Positions 1 through 15,280 of a stretch of 64,000 bases of DNA are shown in pieces. The stretch is from Luzula sylvatica (taxonomy: Eukaryota > Streptophyta > Magnoliopsida > Poales > Juncaceae). The translations under genes were made by a program, and so were the position numbers. Position 1 is the stretch's first letter. The number at the start of each line of letters is the position of its first letter. The stretch covers positions 50,164,784-50,228,783 of the forward strand of contig OX326959.1 in NCBI GenBank assembly GCA_946800325.1, in the 5' to 3' direction. The notes under the pieces are model-generated. The model was not told the DNA's origin. It did no database searches and saw nothing but the letters and a program-made list of their open reading frames with translations.

Positions 1-1586
1 GAAATTAATAACATATTATTTGATTAGACGAAGCACGCGGAATGGGAGAAAAGGCGTAAAGGACAAGTACGCGATGTTAGGAAGCCTACGGGCCCGTATG
101 GCGGTGAATTTACCGGAATCAATCCTAATGTCAGTAAAAGTGTTCGGTTTAAGGGCTGATCATTTTGCTCTGTTCACAAATTTTGAGTGCCGTCGTTTTC
201 GCGTATTTATTGGATTTAATTTCGTAGTGTGAAAATCGTGAATTTTATCTGTTTAATTACTTGAGCATGCATTATTTGACTTCTTGGTTTTGAATATTAG
301 TACTTTGATTAATGAAAAGAACATGCCAAGTTGGATTTAAACATCTATCATGATTCATGAGTCGTGGACACTATGTTTTGAAAAAAATACCTAAATAAAG
401 TAAGAATATTAATGTTATCAACTTGTTGTGTATAATGAATGCATACCTAATAAAGTGAGAATATTATTATTTATTATTATTATTATGTTAGCTTAGCAAT
501 TATTTTTTGCAAACTTATTTGAGTGTGTCCTGTCTGTTTGGTTTTAAAGCATGTATTATTGACATGATCAAATACTATTTTGAGAAATAAATAGATATAA
601 AAAAGTCTATTGCCGATATAAAACACAGAAAATGCACCAAAATGTAAAAATGAAACATATATATTGTGGGACCCAATTGTATTGGACCAATAATAGATGT
701 AAAAAGGGAAAACATACTATGCCCCCAATTTTATTCCAAACACCCTTGATGAGATAGACAAATTGGGGTTAGTTGAATGTTAATTTATTTTAATATATTA
801 ATATTAGTAGTTAATTAACATGTCAATTTCATTAATTGATTAATTAATTCGTTAATTCGTTCAATTAATGATGTTAATCAATTTAATTAAATACTTCTGC
901 CACGTCAACAAAGATGTTTGAATGAGTTTTGAGGACATCATATGTAACCCCAAAAAGAATTGATGGATATGGCAAATATAATCCATCCAAATAGATCAAA
1001 TCAGACATGTCCATTGTCCATACAATTTCTAGCAATTTCAATAAAGAAAAGCCAAAAAAGCTGGAGACTTGGGGATATTTTTCCAATCATGTAAATTATG
1101 TTTCTTAATCATTTATGACAAAATTGAAATGAAATAATCCACACTCATTTTTCAAAGAAATTGCGATCTTTGAGCTCGTCGGCATACCAGTCAAACTCAA
1201 ATCCAATATTGACCCAATATAATCGACAGAACACATTGGTAGGTACAAGATCCTGTACCAGTTACGTACAGGCCAGCAACATGTTTATCTATTAATTCAA
1301 CTTTATTAAATTTAAGCTCAAGTCAAACATGCTGAATTAACTTTTATTTAACTCTTCGAAAAAAAAATCTTCACTATACAAGTAAACATTGAGTTCAATA
1401 ATAATTAAAAATAAATAAATAGCGAAGCCTATCTGTAGTTACTTCAACTACACGGCCAACACATATACAAGAATTTGAACACATGGTATCGTGTAAATCG
1501 TACAATACAAAATAAATTTGCACATCAAAGAATTATCGACACACTCAATTTTACGACTTTTTTTTTTTTTTACTTTTTGAGTATTT
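1..1586. other. Intergenic, no gene supported
   Basis: This AT-rich stretch carries only short open frames (the longest about 70 codons) with no recognisable protein. The first 240 bases are the least AT-rich part and could be the 3' end of a gene lying to the left of the window, but nothing in the translation identifies one. Around 770-890 the DNA is a run of TTAATTAA-like words. The last 100 bases are probably the 3' untranslated part of the receptor kinase gene to the right. Confidence 0.6.
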
Positions 1587-3518
1587 TTACTCCTCTACAA
1601 TGGCTTTGCCTTTTTCTAACGAATCAAAAGAATCGACTCGACTCTCGTTCCCATAAGAGAAACTCTGAAACCCAGTCGGGCTAAACAATTGACCCGAACC
1701 ACCACTACTAACCGATACGGATCTCTCGATATCCTCTCTATTCGCCACAATTGGTAACGGTCGATCCGGTACGATCGTTATCGGTACAGCCGAATCACTT
1801 TCCAAAATCTTCACGACTTGATCCATCGTAGGCCTAGCATGCAATTGAGGATGCGTGCACAAAACACCAATAACAACAAACTTCTCCATTTCATCATTCG
1901 AACCGCACCCCTCCATTCCTTCTTGTATCACATCGAGCGTTCTTCCTCTCCTGACAAGAGACCACGCCCAATCCGTTATAATGAAATTCTGCCCTTCACC
2001 GAGCGAAATAAAGGCTCGTTTACCACTTAATAATTCGAGAAGTACCACTCCGTAGCTATAAACATCGCTTTTTTCTGTTAATTGGCCATATAATGCGTAT
2101 TCAGGAGCTACGTACCCTAGCGTACCGGCGACCCGTGTACTGAAATGGGTCACCCCTTCTGGCGCAAATTTCGCCAATCCAAAATCGGCCACTTTAGCTT
2201 CGAAATCAGAATCGAGCAAAATATTACTCGCTTTTATATCTCTATGAATTATCATGGGTTGAGCACCGTGATGCAAGTAGGCGAGACCTCGTGCGGTACC
2301 AAGTGCAACTTTTTGCCGTACCGGCCAAGGGAGCGAACTCTCTCCTGACGAGAAAAGATGGTCGTGGAGACTCCCATTTGGTATGAGATCACAAACTATT
2401 ATTCTTTGGTGCCCTTCTAATTGGGTGGTACAAATACAATACCCTCGTAGCGCAACTAAATTGACGTGGCGTACACTCGCTATGACCTCCACTTCGTGAA
2501 CGAATGTTTCTTCTCCTGCTGCGGAACAATTTTTAAACCGTTTAACCGCCACCTCAGTACCGTCTGGTAGAACCCCTTTGTAAACATTTCCATAGCCGCC
2601 ACGACCAATAATATTATCCCTCGAGAATTTTTTCGTAGCGTCTTTGATCTCATCTAACGTGAATTTAATAACGGTGGTACTCGCAGATATTGATTCTAAA
2701 CCCCGTGGAGTCGTTTGAATTGACAAACTATCTTGCTTTTCTCTCCTCAAGCGTTTGCTTCGTTTGTGTTTTAACCACCATACCGTTGGACCGATTAGCA
2801 AGAGTAATATCACAATAATTCCAGCCACAACAGCAAAGATCCACACATGAGATCCCTTCTTGTTTGTTGAAAAAGAAGAGGAATTAGAGGCTTTGAGAGC
2901 AAAGTTACAATAGGCCGTAGCAGGATTCGACGGTCCCAAGGAATTGAATGCGGATGCGTAAATGAACGGGTAAACTGTACATGTGGTTACATTACCACTA
3001 TCTCCGCCGGTAAGGTAAGAGGCTTTGACACGATTCAGGCTGGTGCTACAACCGGTACAGGTTGGAGTCTGTTGCAGTGATCCGTTGCAATTATTGTGCA
3101 TGTCTGAAATAGCTGAGAATGGAACTACAGACTCGAAATCTTTTCGGGTTGTTAAATTCATGCAACCTTGAGAGATCCATGCTGATTCGAACCCGCAAGA
3201 CGAAGGGAGAGTGAAGGAGGAGAAAATACGAGAGAGGGAGGTGGAGAGAGAGGACCAACAAGTGGAAGAAGTGTTTAGAGGAGGAAGAAAGCGTGAATCA
3301 GTTAAGAGGTATTGGGAGAGAACCAAGTGGAGGCATTGGAGAGCGAAAGAACACCGCGATGTGGGGACTGGGGAGGGAGAGAGATAGGGTTCAAGGATGG
3401 AGAAATTCAGAGGACAGGGCATTGAATTTGAAGGTAGGATCAATTGAGCCAGAATTGTAGTGGGAGGAAGCAAGCTAAAGAGGAAGATGAAAAAGACGGA
3501 CAAAGTTGGCCTAGGCAT
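1587..3518 (-). CDS. Receptor-like protein kinase, SPARK-type ectodomain (At1g11050-like)
   Basis: Single-exon gene encoding 643 aa. Seen: a hydrophobic signal peptide at residues 1-24; a cysteine-rich extracellular part (about 30-215) with CPLNFS near its start and many Cys residues, matching the SPARK domain of plant kinases such as At1g11050; one membrane segment at about 224-248 followed by a basic stop-transfer stretch; and a complete Ser/Thr kinase domain at about 303-573. The glycine loop GRGGYGNV is at 305-312, the ATP lysine is K326, HRD is at 425-427 and DFG at 445-447. The arginine in HRD makes it an RD kinase, so it is probably regulated by activation-loop phosphorylation. The open frame continues 63 codons upstream of the chosen ATG, but that part is low-complexity sequence from a GA repeat and has no ATG, so 3518 is the best start. 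The protein should sit in the plasma membrane. Its ligand cannot be read from sequence. Confidence 0.92.
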   Translation of the reverse strand: MPRPTLSVFFIFLFSLLPPTTILAQLILPSNSMPCPLNFSILEPYLSPSPVPTSRCSFALQCLHLVLSQYLLTDSRFLPPLNTSSTCWSSLSTSLSRIFSSFTLPSSCGFESAWISQGCMNLTTRKDFESVVPFSAISDMHNNCNGSLQQTPTCTGCSTSLNRVKASYLTGGDSGNVTTCTVYPFIYASAFNSLGPSNPATAYCNFALKASNSSSFSTNKKGSHVWIFAVVAGIIVILLLLIGPTVWWLKHKRSKRLRREKQDSLSIQTTPRGLESISASTTVIKFTLDEIKDATKKFSRDNIIGRGGYGNVYKGVLPDGTEVAVKRFKNCSAAGEETFVHEVEVIASVRHVNLVALRGYCICTTQLEGHQRIIVCDLIPNGSLHDHLFSSGESSLPWPVRQKVALGTARGLAYLHHGAQPMIIHRDIKASNILLDSDFEAKVADFGLAKFAPEGVTHFSTRVAGTLGYVAPEYALYGQLTEKSDVYSYGVVLLELLSGKRAFISLGEGQNFIITDWAWSLVRRGRTLDVIQEGMEGCGSNDEMEKFVVIGVLCTHPQLHARPTMDQVVKILESDSAVPITIVPDRPLPIVANREDIERSVSVSSGGSGQLFSPTGFQSFSYGNESRVDSFDSLEKGKAIVEE

Positions 3519-4478
3519 GAGAGACAGGGAGCGAGGAGCGAGGAGAGAGAGAGAGAGAGCGAGAGCGAGGCGAGCGAGGAGAGAAAGAGAGAGAGGAAGG
3601 AGGAACACAGAAATTAGGAAAGTAGCCACGGAATTATATTTCCATCTTTTTTGAGATCCCGGAATCCAGAAACTTGTTAGGTAGGCTAAATTTGTGTAGG
3701 CTTCCAAGGCTAATTTATTATTTCAAAGTTCCAAACACAGTAATTGTTTTTTAGTTCATTTACTATGCATCTAATTTTTCCCTCAAAGTTTATAAATAAT
3801 AATTGGACTAATGACGTGGTAATTGAACTATGTAATATAGCCTTGTATGTCTAATGGCAATTCAAGTCTTGTTAATTATCCCTAGAGGCCATTTTTACCC
3901 TGCCCCCAGATTTCACACCAACATCCTCTATATTCTAATTAACAAACTTAATTAGCATGTTAATTAACCCATAAAATTATTAATTAATATTTAATATAAT
4001 TAACATCTACTTGATTTAAAAATTCCTAATTTATGCTAATTAATTGTTAATCAATTACCATGTTAATTAAGTGTGTCGATTAGGACAGAGGATGTTGACA
4101 TGTTGTGGTGAAATTTAAGGATAATAATATTGATAGGAAAAATAATTACTAGATACAAATTTCATTCAAATTTGACATGAACTGAAAGTAAAATTATCGT
4201 TTAAATTTCCCGTTCCAAATTAAAATACTTCTTGTTAATATCACTATCCTAAATTACTCGACTTTTAGGCTATTTTTTTTCTGAAAATCTTAGATATAAA
4301 ATATCAATCGAATTACCTCATTTACCAAAATTATTGTAGAGATTCTCATTTTACCTTTTCTTTTTTTGCTAAACCAATCTAAATTTCTTATTTCCGTATA
4401 TGTACCCAAAAGAACCTAAACTACATTTACATTACATACACAAACATATACAATCATCTAATAAATCATACGATAATT
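3519..4478. other. Intergenic between two minus-strand genes
   Basis: The part next to the kinase start (3536-3605) is a GA-rich simple repeat in the probable 5' leader of the kinase gene. The rest is AT-rich. A weak imperfect inverted repeat lies at about 3895-4125 and is listed separately. I see no coding region. Confidence 0.6.
3895..4125. repeat. Weak foldback, possible old MITE
   Basis: Sequence around 3908-3945 (containing ATTTCACACCAACATCCTCT) recurs in inverted form around 4080-4120 (AGAGGATGTTGACATGTTGT). AT-rich DNA lies between the arms. The arms are diverged and I could not find a convincing target-site duplication, so this could be chance in AT-rich DNA. Confidence 0.3.
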
Positions 4479-6747
4479 CTAGAGATCAAATGAAAAACAA
4501 AATCTCTCATCTTCGCGTCCTTGATTTTTTGCTTCGAGACGAGAGGGATCCGCGTCGTCGCCCGAAGCTTCCCACCTCGCAATATATCCGTCCCACGACG
4601 AACTCACGAGGGTTGGATTGTATGGATGCCAACTACAATCTCTTATTATCGAATCATGCCATTCTAGCTTCGCAGCTAATTCCCCCGTTACCTAATAATA
4701 TTTGAATTTTAATTAATATATTGATTAATAATCTAATAAGTTTAAGGTCTTACGATATTGTAGATGTAAACGCAATTGTCACTGGATCCTGTATATATGT
4801 ATTTCTGACCCGTGCTGAAACAAATATAAGGATAATACGAGATAATTAGTTTTTAAAACAAAATAATTCCTAATAATCACTATATCTAATACCTATGCGA
4901 CGGAGAGAAATAACAACGAATAAGGGTACGCAAAACAGAGTGGCCTCTAAACGTAGCCAACGACCCATCATGTGGGTGCTTCATAAATCGATGTTTCGAA
5001 GGGTATGTCATCCATCTATAATCCCACTCATGTTTTCTCGGTATCGAACTATCCAAAAATAACAAGCACATTATTTTTCTCGAAGTAAAATTTTAGAATT
5101 ATGAAGGGCATAAACGAAAAATGGTGCTTACAACTTGACCGACGAGGACATTTTTCTTATATCCCATAGCTTGATAGATTGATCCTTGCTGTTTGATATA
5201 ATGTATCGCCCATCTCCTTTACTATCGATAAATGTGATTCCGTCTAAATGTCCCGCTAAAACGCCAGCTGGCTTCTCTCCCGTCAAACACCTCCTATCCC
5301 AAACCTTCAAAACCCACCCAAATTTTTTGTCTACAAACTCGAGTCTCATTTTAGAGGCACAATGATAAAATGAAATGAACTTACTTTACAAAGAGTATCG
5401 TCACTGCCAGAAAGTATGACATGGCCCGTTTCGTCGGCAAATGCGACCACATTAACATCAGACTAAAAAATCAAGAAAAAAAAATAGAATTATTTTATTT
5501 TTATCATGGATATAAAAATATTGGATGAAAAGTTTAGTGAGATTCGCACGGTGTGAGCAAGAACTCGCAACGAGATTTTATTTGCTAAGAGATCGTAAAC
5601 ATATATAGAGTCGTTATTGGTTCCTGTGATGATCTCTTTACCATCTACAGAAAATTTGATGGAAAATATTCCAAATCCAGACTCATCATCGTCGAATTCG
5701 TCGTAATGACTACGCGAAAAATCCAAACCCTCGTGAATATCCTACATGGACAAAACAAAAATGAGAATGTTCAGTATCAAACACTAAAAGACAAAAAAAA
5801 AAGTAAATAAAATAAGGGAAATTAACATACAGTAACGTTGGCACAAGAGGTCGTTCCACCTGTACTGACATCTACTACATGCACGATTGGAGTAAGACTA
5901 GCATATGCCTGCACAAACCGTCCAAAAAATAAAATAAAAAAATGATTAAATTAGAGCGAACTATTTTTTCAATTGAAATTATTAGATTCGAGTGGCTTAC
6001 TAAATATTTTTGATCTGGTGAAAGAGATGTATCCGTGATGGTCCATCTCAACCGTTTTGCGCTGATATCCTTGCGCACTTTCCAGTTATTTTCAACGTCA
6101 TAAATCCTAATATGACTTCCCTAATTAATAAAAAAAAAATAGAAATATTTAGTCCAGAAATTAATAAAATGTAGAGAGAATAATCAGTACCCGAAAGCCG
6201 GCAACGAAGAGTGATCCATCATTTGAATATTGAGAAACATAGGCTTCGCTATTAACGCTATCCACAAACCATGGGCCCTTAACGGGTAAATATTGTCCTA
6301 GAATGTAAGCCCGGTCCGCTAAGGAGAATTTTCCTTTTCCCGAATAATTAGTTTCCCTCCCTGCCAGCAGCTTAACTGTCGACACTGGCATCTTGCAAAA
6401 TTAAATCATTTCATACCGAAAATTTCGAGAGTTAGATTTCAATTTCAGATTTTTTTTTTATGGAGCTTGAGCAATATAATTGGGTCTAATGTGCATAATA
6501 ATAATTTTCTGTGGAAATTATTAAAACAATATGAATTTACTGGGCTCAAAACAAAGTCCTTGATATATGTCCTTGTAAAATTTTAATTTTCATTCTGTAC
6601 CTTAAATCCATGAGTAACTTTGGCGGACTCACTTGGTTCTGATCTTAGTTTTGTGAGCTGAGATAATTCTTCATCTATGGACAATGATTCATCTGGTACC
6701 AATTGGTACGATGACTCTCCATTGGGTTTTTGCCTTTTCTCGCGCAT
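4479..6747 (-). CDS. LEC14B: LEC14B-like WD40 protein (putative DCAF11-type CUL4-DDB1 receptor)
   Basis: Ten coding exons read on the minus strand: 6601-6747, 6191-6391, 6001-6120, 5831-5908, 5550-5741, 5385-5462, 5132-5304, 4893-5048, 4754-4814 and 4479-4691. Every intron has GT-AG ends and the joined frame is open for 472 codons, close to the length of LEC14B from Lithospermum. Characteristic stretches are ELSQLTKLRSEPSE, LAGRETNYSGKG, SLSPDQKYL, GHSVLRTLIRCYFSP and SSSWDGYIARWE. WD40 repeats fill most of the protein. Two WDxR motifs (WDRR at 274-277, WDIR at 319-322) are the signature of DDB1-binding receptors, so a role as substrate adaptor of a CUL4 ubiquitin ligase is likely by family. 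The last two exons are short and overlap no long open frame. The start at 6747 is the first ATG in the exon; an acceptor-like TTTTCAG just upstream leaves room for an extra 5' exon. Confidence 0.88.
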
Positions 6748-8278
6748 ATTTTTATTTTCTTTCTTCTTTTCTTCTGAAAATGGTCACTCAATTAGGGTTA
6801 AGAAATATTGAATATTCTTTGTTCTTCTTTGAAGAGAAAAATTGGAGCATAGTTTTTCATTTGGTAATGAATTTCATGAGAAGTAGCAACGATATGCCAA
6901 CAAATCACTTAGCAGTAAAAAGAAATAGCTTCCTTTATCACTCAAAAAAGAAAAAGAAAACAGAAATAGCTCTCTTCATGAAACAAGAGAAACCTAAACA
7001 AATAGTCACAAACCTCAAAAGACCATACAATAATAACAACAACCAAAATCAGATACAATAATTAATCTTCCTGTACGATATCAAAATTCCCAAAATCCAT
7101 TCTTAAAAAAATTTAGCGAAAAAAAATCTTTCTCAAACGGCATAGTTTCTTTTGGGGAAAAAGGGCTTTCTAAATTGCCTCAGGGAATCGAATTTAATCT
7201 CAAAATAAAACAATCAGATACTAGAATTAACTCGGCAACTCACAATTTTGACAACCCAGAATAAAAAAAATAACTTGCCTTTAATGGAAACAAAAATAGA
7301 GGAAAAATTTGAGCTCCTTGAGGTATGTAGTAGTATTGGAGTACTCGGTTTCCTCCATGAAAGATTCAAGTCTTTGTTTTGAAGAAGACTTGGGTTGGTA
7401 TGCCAGTATACCCCCAACTCGTGTAAATCGTGTTAGGTGAGGGAGATGCAGTGGAATCCAGGATTGTTGGATTGCCACGCCTCTCAATGGGAATGAGATT
7501 GATATTTCTCGAGGATGCCTCTGCAGCCATAGAGATTTCACTTATCAACGCCCTGTGCACGCCCAAATGTGCCCCTGACCTTACATGACTCCCAAGTCCC
7601 ACCCAATGTTGTAAAAATTCATCGACGGCGACGGCTAATCGGTAATAGGTGGTTTAACGATTTAATTATTGTTTTTCGTTTCACAAAATTGCGTTTATCG
7701 ATTTTGACAGAGAGGCTTTTTTTGCTGATTAATAGTGTTTAAATTGTTTTCTTGATCGATTTTTATTAACATCCGACCTGAAACAAAACTCAAAATCCAA
7801 AATTCGAATTCAGATTAAAAAAAATAATTCTGGCTTTGTACCATTCACTTCATTGGATTTAATTTTCATTTGAGCTTTGAAAATATAATTATGATGTATA
7901 TGTTTTACTTTATTTTTAAAAGTGGAACTATGATTAGTACAATCTTGAAAAATATAATATTATATATAAAGAAATATTTCTGACTATAATGATCGATTAG
8001 CATCTGATTATATATGAAAACATAATATTATTAAAAATGTTATTTAAATTTGACTGAAATTTGAAGTTTTATTAAATGTTGATTTAACTAAAACAATTAT
8101 TCAGACTTTAAAATTTGAATTAGGATGTTTATATTCGTTTTATCCTTTTAAATTAGAGTCATTAGATTTCTTAAAATTATAGTATATATGATACATTATA
8201 AACTACTGAGAGGACCAATTAATATCGATTAATCACTAATCTCTCGACTCATTTTGTTTAACATGTTAATTCACAACA

Positions 8279-8705
8279 ATGCTCCCACCTACACTAATTA
8301 AATGCATCTCTCCTATAACAATATATCCGCAAAACAATGTATAAATTCACTGAGTACGGGTCCTAGAACCCGTCTCAGTTAATAAAAAAAAGAATGCATA
8401 ACTTCACAAGAATGGTATATATTTATAAAAAATATGCAACATATATTTCTAATAAAATAGTACTTATTTTTCTAAAAAGGTATGTAAATATAAAGATCAG
8501 TACTTATTTTAATATTTGCTCCCACTTACACCAATTAAATACATCTCTCATCTAGCAATATATCCGCAAAAGCAATATATAAATTCACTGGGTACTGGTC
8601 CTAAAACCCGTCTTAGTTAATAAAAAAACAATGCATAAATTCACAAGAATAGTATATATTTTACAAAACTATGCAATGATAATTCTAATAAAATAGTACT
8701 TATGT
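8279..8705. repeat. Diverged tandem duplication, about 240-bp period
   Basis: A block starting GCTCCCACCTACACTAATTA at 8281 recurs from about 8519 as GCTCCCACTTACACCAATTA. Matching landmarks follow in order in both copies: ATATATCCGCAAAA, AAATTCACTG, an imperfect palindrome around AACCCGTC, CACAAGAAT and AATAAAATAGTACTTAT. The copies differ by scattered substitutions and small indels, so the duplication is old. Confidence 0.75.
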
Positions 8706-8769
8706 GGGAGCAAATATTAAAACCCAAATAAGTACATTGAGTTGTTAATAAAATTGTGTGTCATGTGAC

Positions 8770-8795
8770 TTAGAAAACTCGCGCTACGCGGCGAG
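8770..8795 (-). mobile_element. Possible Helitron 3' terminus
   Basis: On the minus strand a GC-rich hairpin (stem CTCGC/GCGAG, 8778-8795) is followed four bases later by CTAA. Plant Helitrons end in CTRR about ten bases after such a hairpin. The next base is G, not the expected T, and I found no matching 5' terminus, so this remains a weak candidate. Confidence 0.25.
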
Positions 8796-11198
8796 CATCA
8801 TAATCATGTTTTTCATTTTATTTCAAAATGGTAACTTTTATGACGATAATAATATTAGTAATATATTAAAATAAAATTAGTTCACACCATATCAATCTCA
8901 TCATATTATAGAACTAAATTAAGTATAATCAAGAATTTATTTTACAGTTATATTATTTTTTGGTAGAAAATAGCTCATTATTACCAAAGTTTAATACGTG
9001 CATTAATGCATATAATTATAATATATGAAGCATAACACGAATTGATGAGAAAACATAACCACAAAATTATATTATTGTACTCACAATGGGTCGTGCAATA
9101 AAAATATGGAAACATTGAACCATACACTATGTACACTCAAAGCACATAATTAATTATATAGTACTGATAAAATTTTATTGATAAACAACACGATGAAAAT
9201 TACCATCATCTATTTAACAATCAAAATAATTAAAAAAAATATCAAAATATAATATAGCAAAAATATAATTAAAACTTATTTAAATATTTTTAAATTTACA
9301 ACTTTTAAAAGTAACAAAATAATATTCGAAGTATGTTTATATGTTTATGAAGTTGTTTATATTTTAATAGGTAACCTATTCATTTATGTTAAATTTTGAA
9401 AAATTTCAATATCAAAGTTGTTTAAGCAAAAAAAACAAATATACCTACTTAGTAATATAAAATTCTCACCATTATATATTTTATAAAAATAGTAATTAAT
9501 TAAATATTAAATAGACATGTTTTGCATTGTACTTTTCTTACATAATATTTTCACAAATTCAAATAAGAAAACGTTATGCATGAACTATATTAATATGGAT
9601 GTAAAAAAAAATAGAAAACTCAAGTGAATATACGGATTTTTGGAATTAAATTTTTTAAAATACTAACAAATTTTAACTTGTACCAAAAATATAAGAATGT
9701 TTCATATTAAAAAATTATATATATTTAATAATTGAATGAGAGAGAAAGAGAATATATATGAAATATTAAATACTAACAACAATGTTTATTAAATAATAAC
9801 AAAATTGTATAACTTGGTGCATGTAAAAAAAAATTAACAAAATTTTCAATCCATGTGCATCCGATTTTGATCGTATGGTCTGGATTTAAAATATCAAAGA
9901 TTGGCTTCATCTAACAATTCAAACTAATATTTACAAATAATCATACAAAAAATATTTCCTAAATGATCAAATATAAAATCAATGTATACGATGAAATCAC
10001 ATCATAAAATTTAATGGTCAGTAATCATGATATGCTTCACGAAGAGACTCAAAGATATGTGCAAAATAAGGAGATGGTTAATTTAACATATTTTATATAA
10101 TATAAAATTATTATTTCATATTACATACAAAATATAAATTAAAATGTATTTCATAAATAAATTTTTATATAAAATTATTAAATTAGATAATATATGAATA
10201 CTATATTCCGAATATTATTTATTTATTAGTTTAGATTAAAAAAATTATACAAAAATAACAAAGTCCACAAAATGGATAAATAGTTGGAGTCTTAAAATCA
10301 ACACCCTCAGCCCTCAGGGAGGTAAAAATAATTCATTGTATTTCGCAAGGGAATGTTATTTTGTAAGGAGGTTATGAGGAATCCGAAAGGTGAGTTTTTT
10401 TTTTTTAAATCCCAGAAAAAATAAAGGTTTTTTTGAAAAATTCCCCTTTATAAAAACATACTTGTAAAAAATATATATGTATTTTGCAAAAGGAAAAAAT
10501 ATATATATGTTAGTGCTAAAATATATATCTATTAAAAAACAAAAAAATAAAGCAGTATTTAAGTACCAATTTCTTTGTTTTTGACATCCCTATCCATTTT
10601 ACACACAACCATATTCTTTCGTAGAACTCCATTTTACAATAAAAAATCCCAATAATTGGTCTCAAAAGTCACCAAGAGAAAATCAATCAAGTAATAGTTC
10701 CAACACAAACAATCAAAATTGTCTCGGCCAAAATAATATAGGAGCAACAAAAAATTACCTTGTCACAAGTTCGCAAATAAATAACGTACTTCAATTCATG
10801 TTATTAAAAGTAAAAATTGCTAAATAGTACATTTCCATAAATAATGAAATACAACACAGAAAAAAAGCCGCAGAAACAGCTCATTTCAAAGTTACAAATA
10901 AGGCGAAACTAAACCCAAACCCAACACCCCACATTTTCCTCTTAAGCACCAATCAGTCCATAATAAAGTTATTAACCAATCATCATTTAAAATTAGTACC
11001 TAGCCCCCCCTCCATATAACCCATAATTAATCACCGTCTTTTTCTTCCCCTTTTAAACCGAACCAAAACACTTGAACAAGTATCTTCCTGTTTCGTAACA
11101 TGGTCTATACAACTTGACATAATTTAGTAACAATTAACTTATAAATTGATCTTTAGAACAGAACAACAATCATGAAGGATGGCATCGATGAAACAGAA

Positions 11199-14445
<3,247 letters not shown>

Positions 14446-15219
14446 CTTCTTAATAGATCTTCAACCCGCAACACATAACAAACAAAAAAACTCAGAAAAC
14501 CAAATACAGAAAAAACAACTATTATCAGTACAAAATCACCCAGATCTCCCACCCAAAACAACTTTTCCCGAAAAGTTGGAAAGAAAAGCAACAAAAGCTC
14601 TTCGGCAAAGAAAGATAGATGCTCCGATTCCTCGAATAGAGCAGAGATGAGGGATGAGAGATACCACTAATAACGAGAGAGGGAGAGAGAGAGAGAGAGG
14701 GAGAGAGAGGAAGGAGTACCACTAATAAAATGCAAGTGTGGAAATAATAATAAAAGGATGGCTGCACATGGAACCTGAGGGCGTCGGCCCTGTAGAGAGT
14801 TAATTATTTGAGTTTACAGTTAAATACACAGAATGCTTGGGTTGGCATTACCCAGCACAGCAGCAGCATTTGCATTACCCGAGTGAGGGTTGGGAAAGAA
14901 AATAAAGCGACTACCAATTACTCTCGTCCTTTTGTTTTTTTACTACACTTTAAGCATTTATTGCTCCTGATAGTGTGAAGATGTCAAACCTATTTTTTTT
15001 AAGTCCATTTTTCAATTGAGATTTGTTATTTGTCGCCGCAAACGTTCACCGTAGTATTTTTTTTACTGTGTTCTGTGTGGTGTTATTACTTATTAGTGAC
15101 GAATCTTGACGGTATTGTTTGGGAATAGACAAAATATAATGACCTATACAGCGTTGATTTTTTTTTTGAGAACAAACATAACCATTTTGCATTGTTATAG
15201 TGACAAAATATACTAAACT

Positions 15220-15280
<61 letters not shown>

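Larger units (their letters stand above)
6748..11198. other. Long AT-rich intergenic region
   Basis: About 4.4 kb between the LEC14B start and the MAP kinase stop. At 7214-7610 there are overlapping minus-strand open frames of up to 86 codons in relatively GC-rich DNA. This could be an untranslated leader exon of LEC14B, but nothing in it matches a known protein. From 7620 on the DNA is very AT-rich. The only structures I can support are a diverged tandem duplication (8279-8705) and a GC-rich hairpin at 8778-8795. The segment 8800-11000 shows nothing recognisable. The last 250 bases are probably MAP kinase 3' UTR. Confidence 0.6.

Noticed and set aside
20..232. 70-codon plus-strand frame at the window start
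   Set aside because: No recognisable protein or splice context; it could be the end of a gene outside the window, but that cannot be shown.
3460..3654. Plus-strand Arg/Glu-rich open frame
   Set aside because: It is the shadow of a GA-rich simple repeat at the 5' end of the receptor kinase gene.
7214..7602. Three overlapping minus-strand frames upstream of LEC14B
   Set aside because: No family match, and they do not join in phase to the LEC14B exons. Possibly leader sequence.
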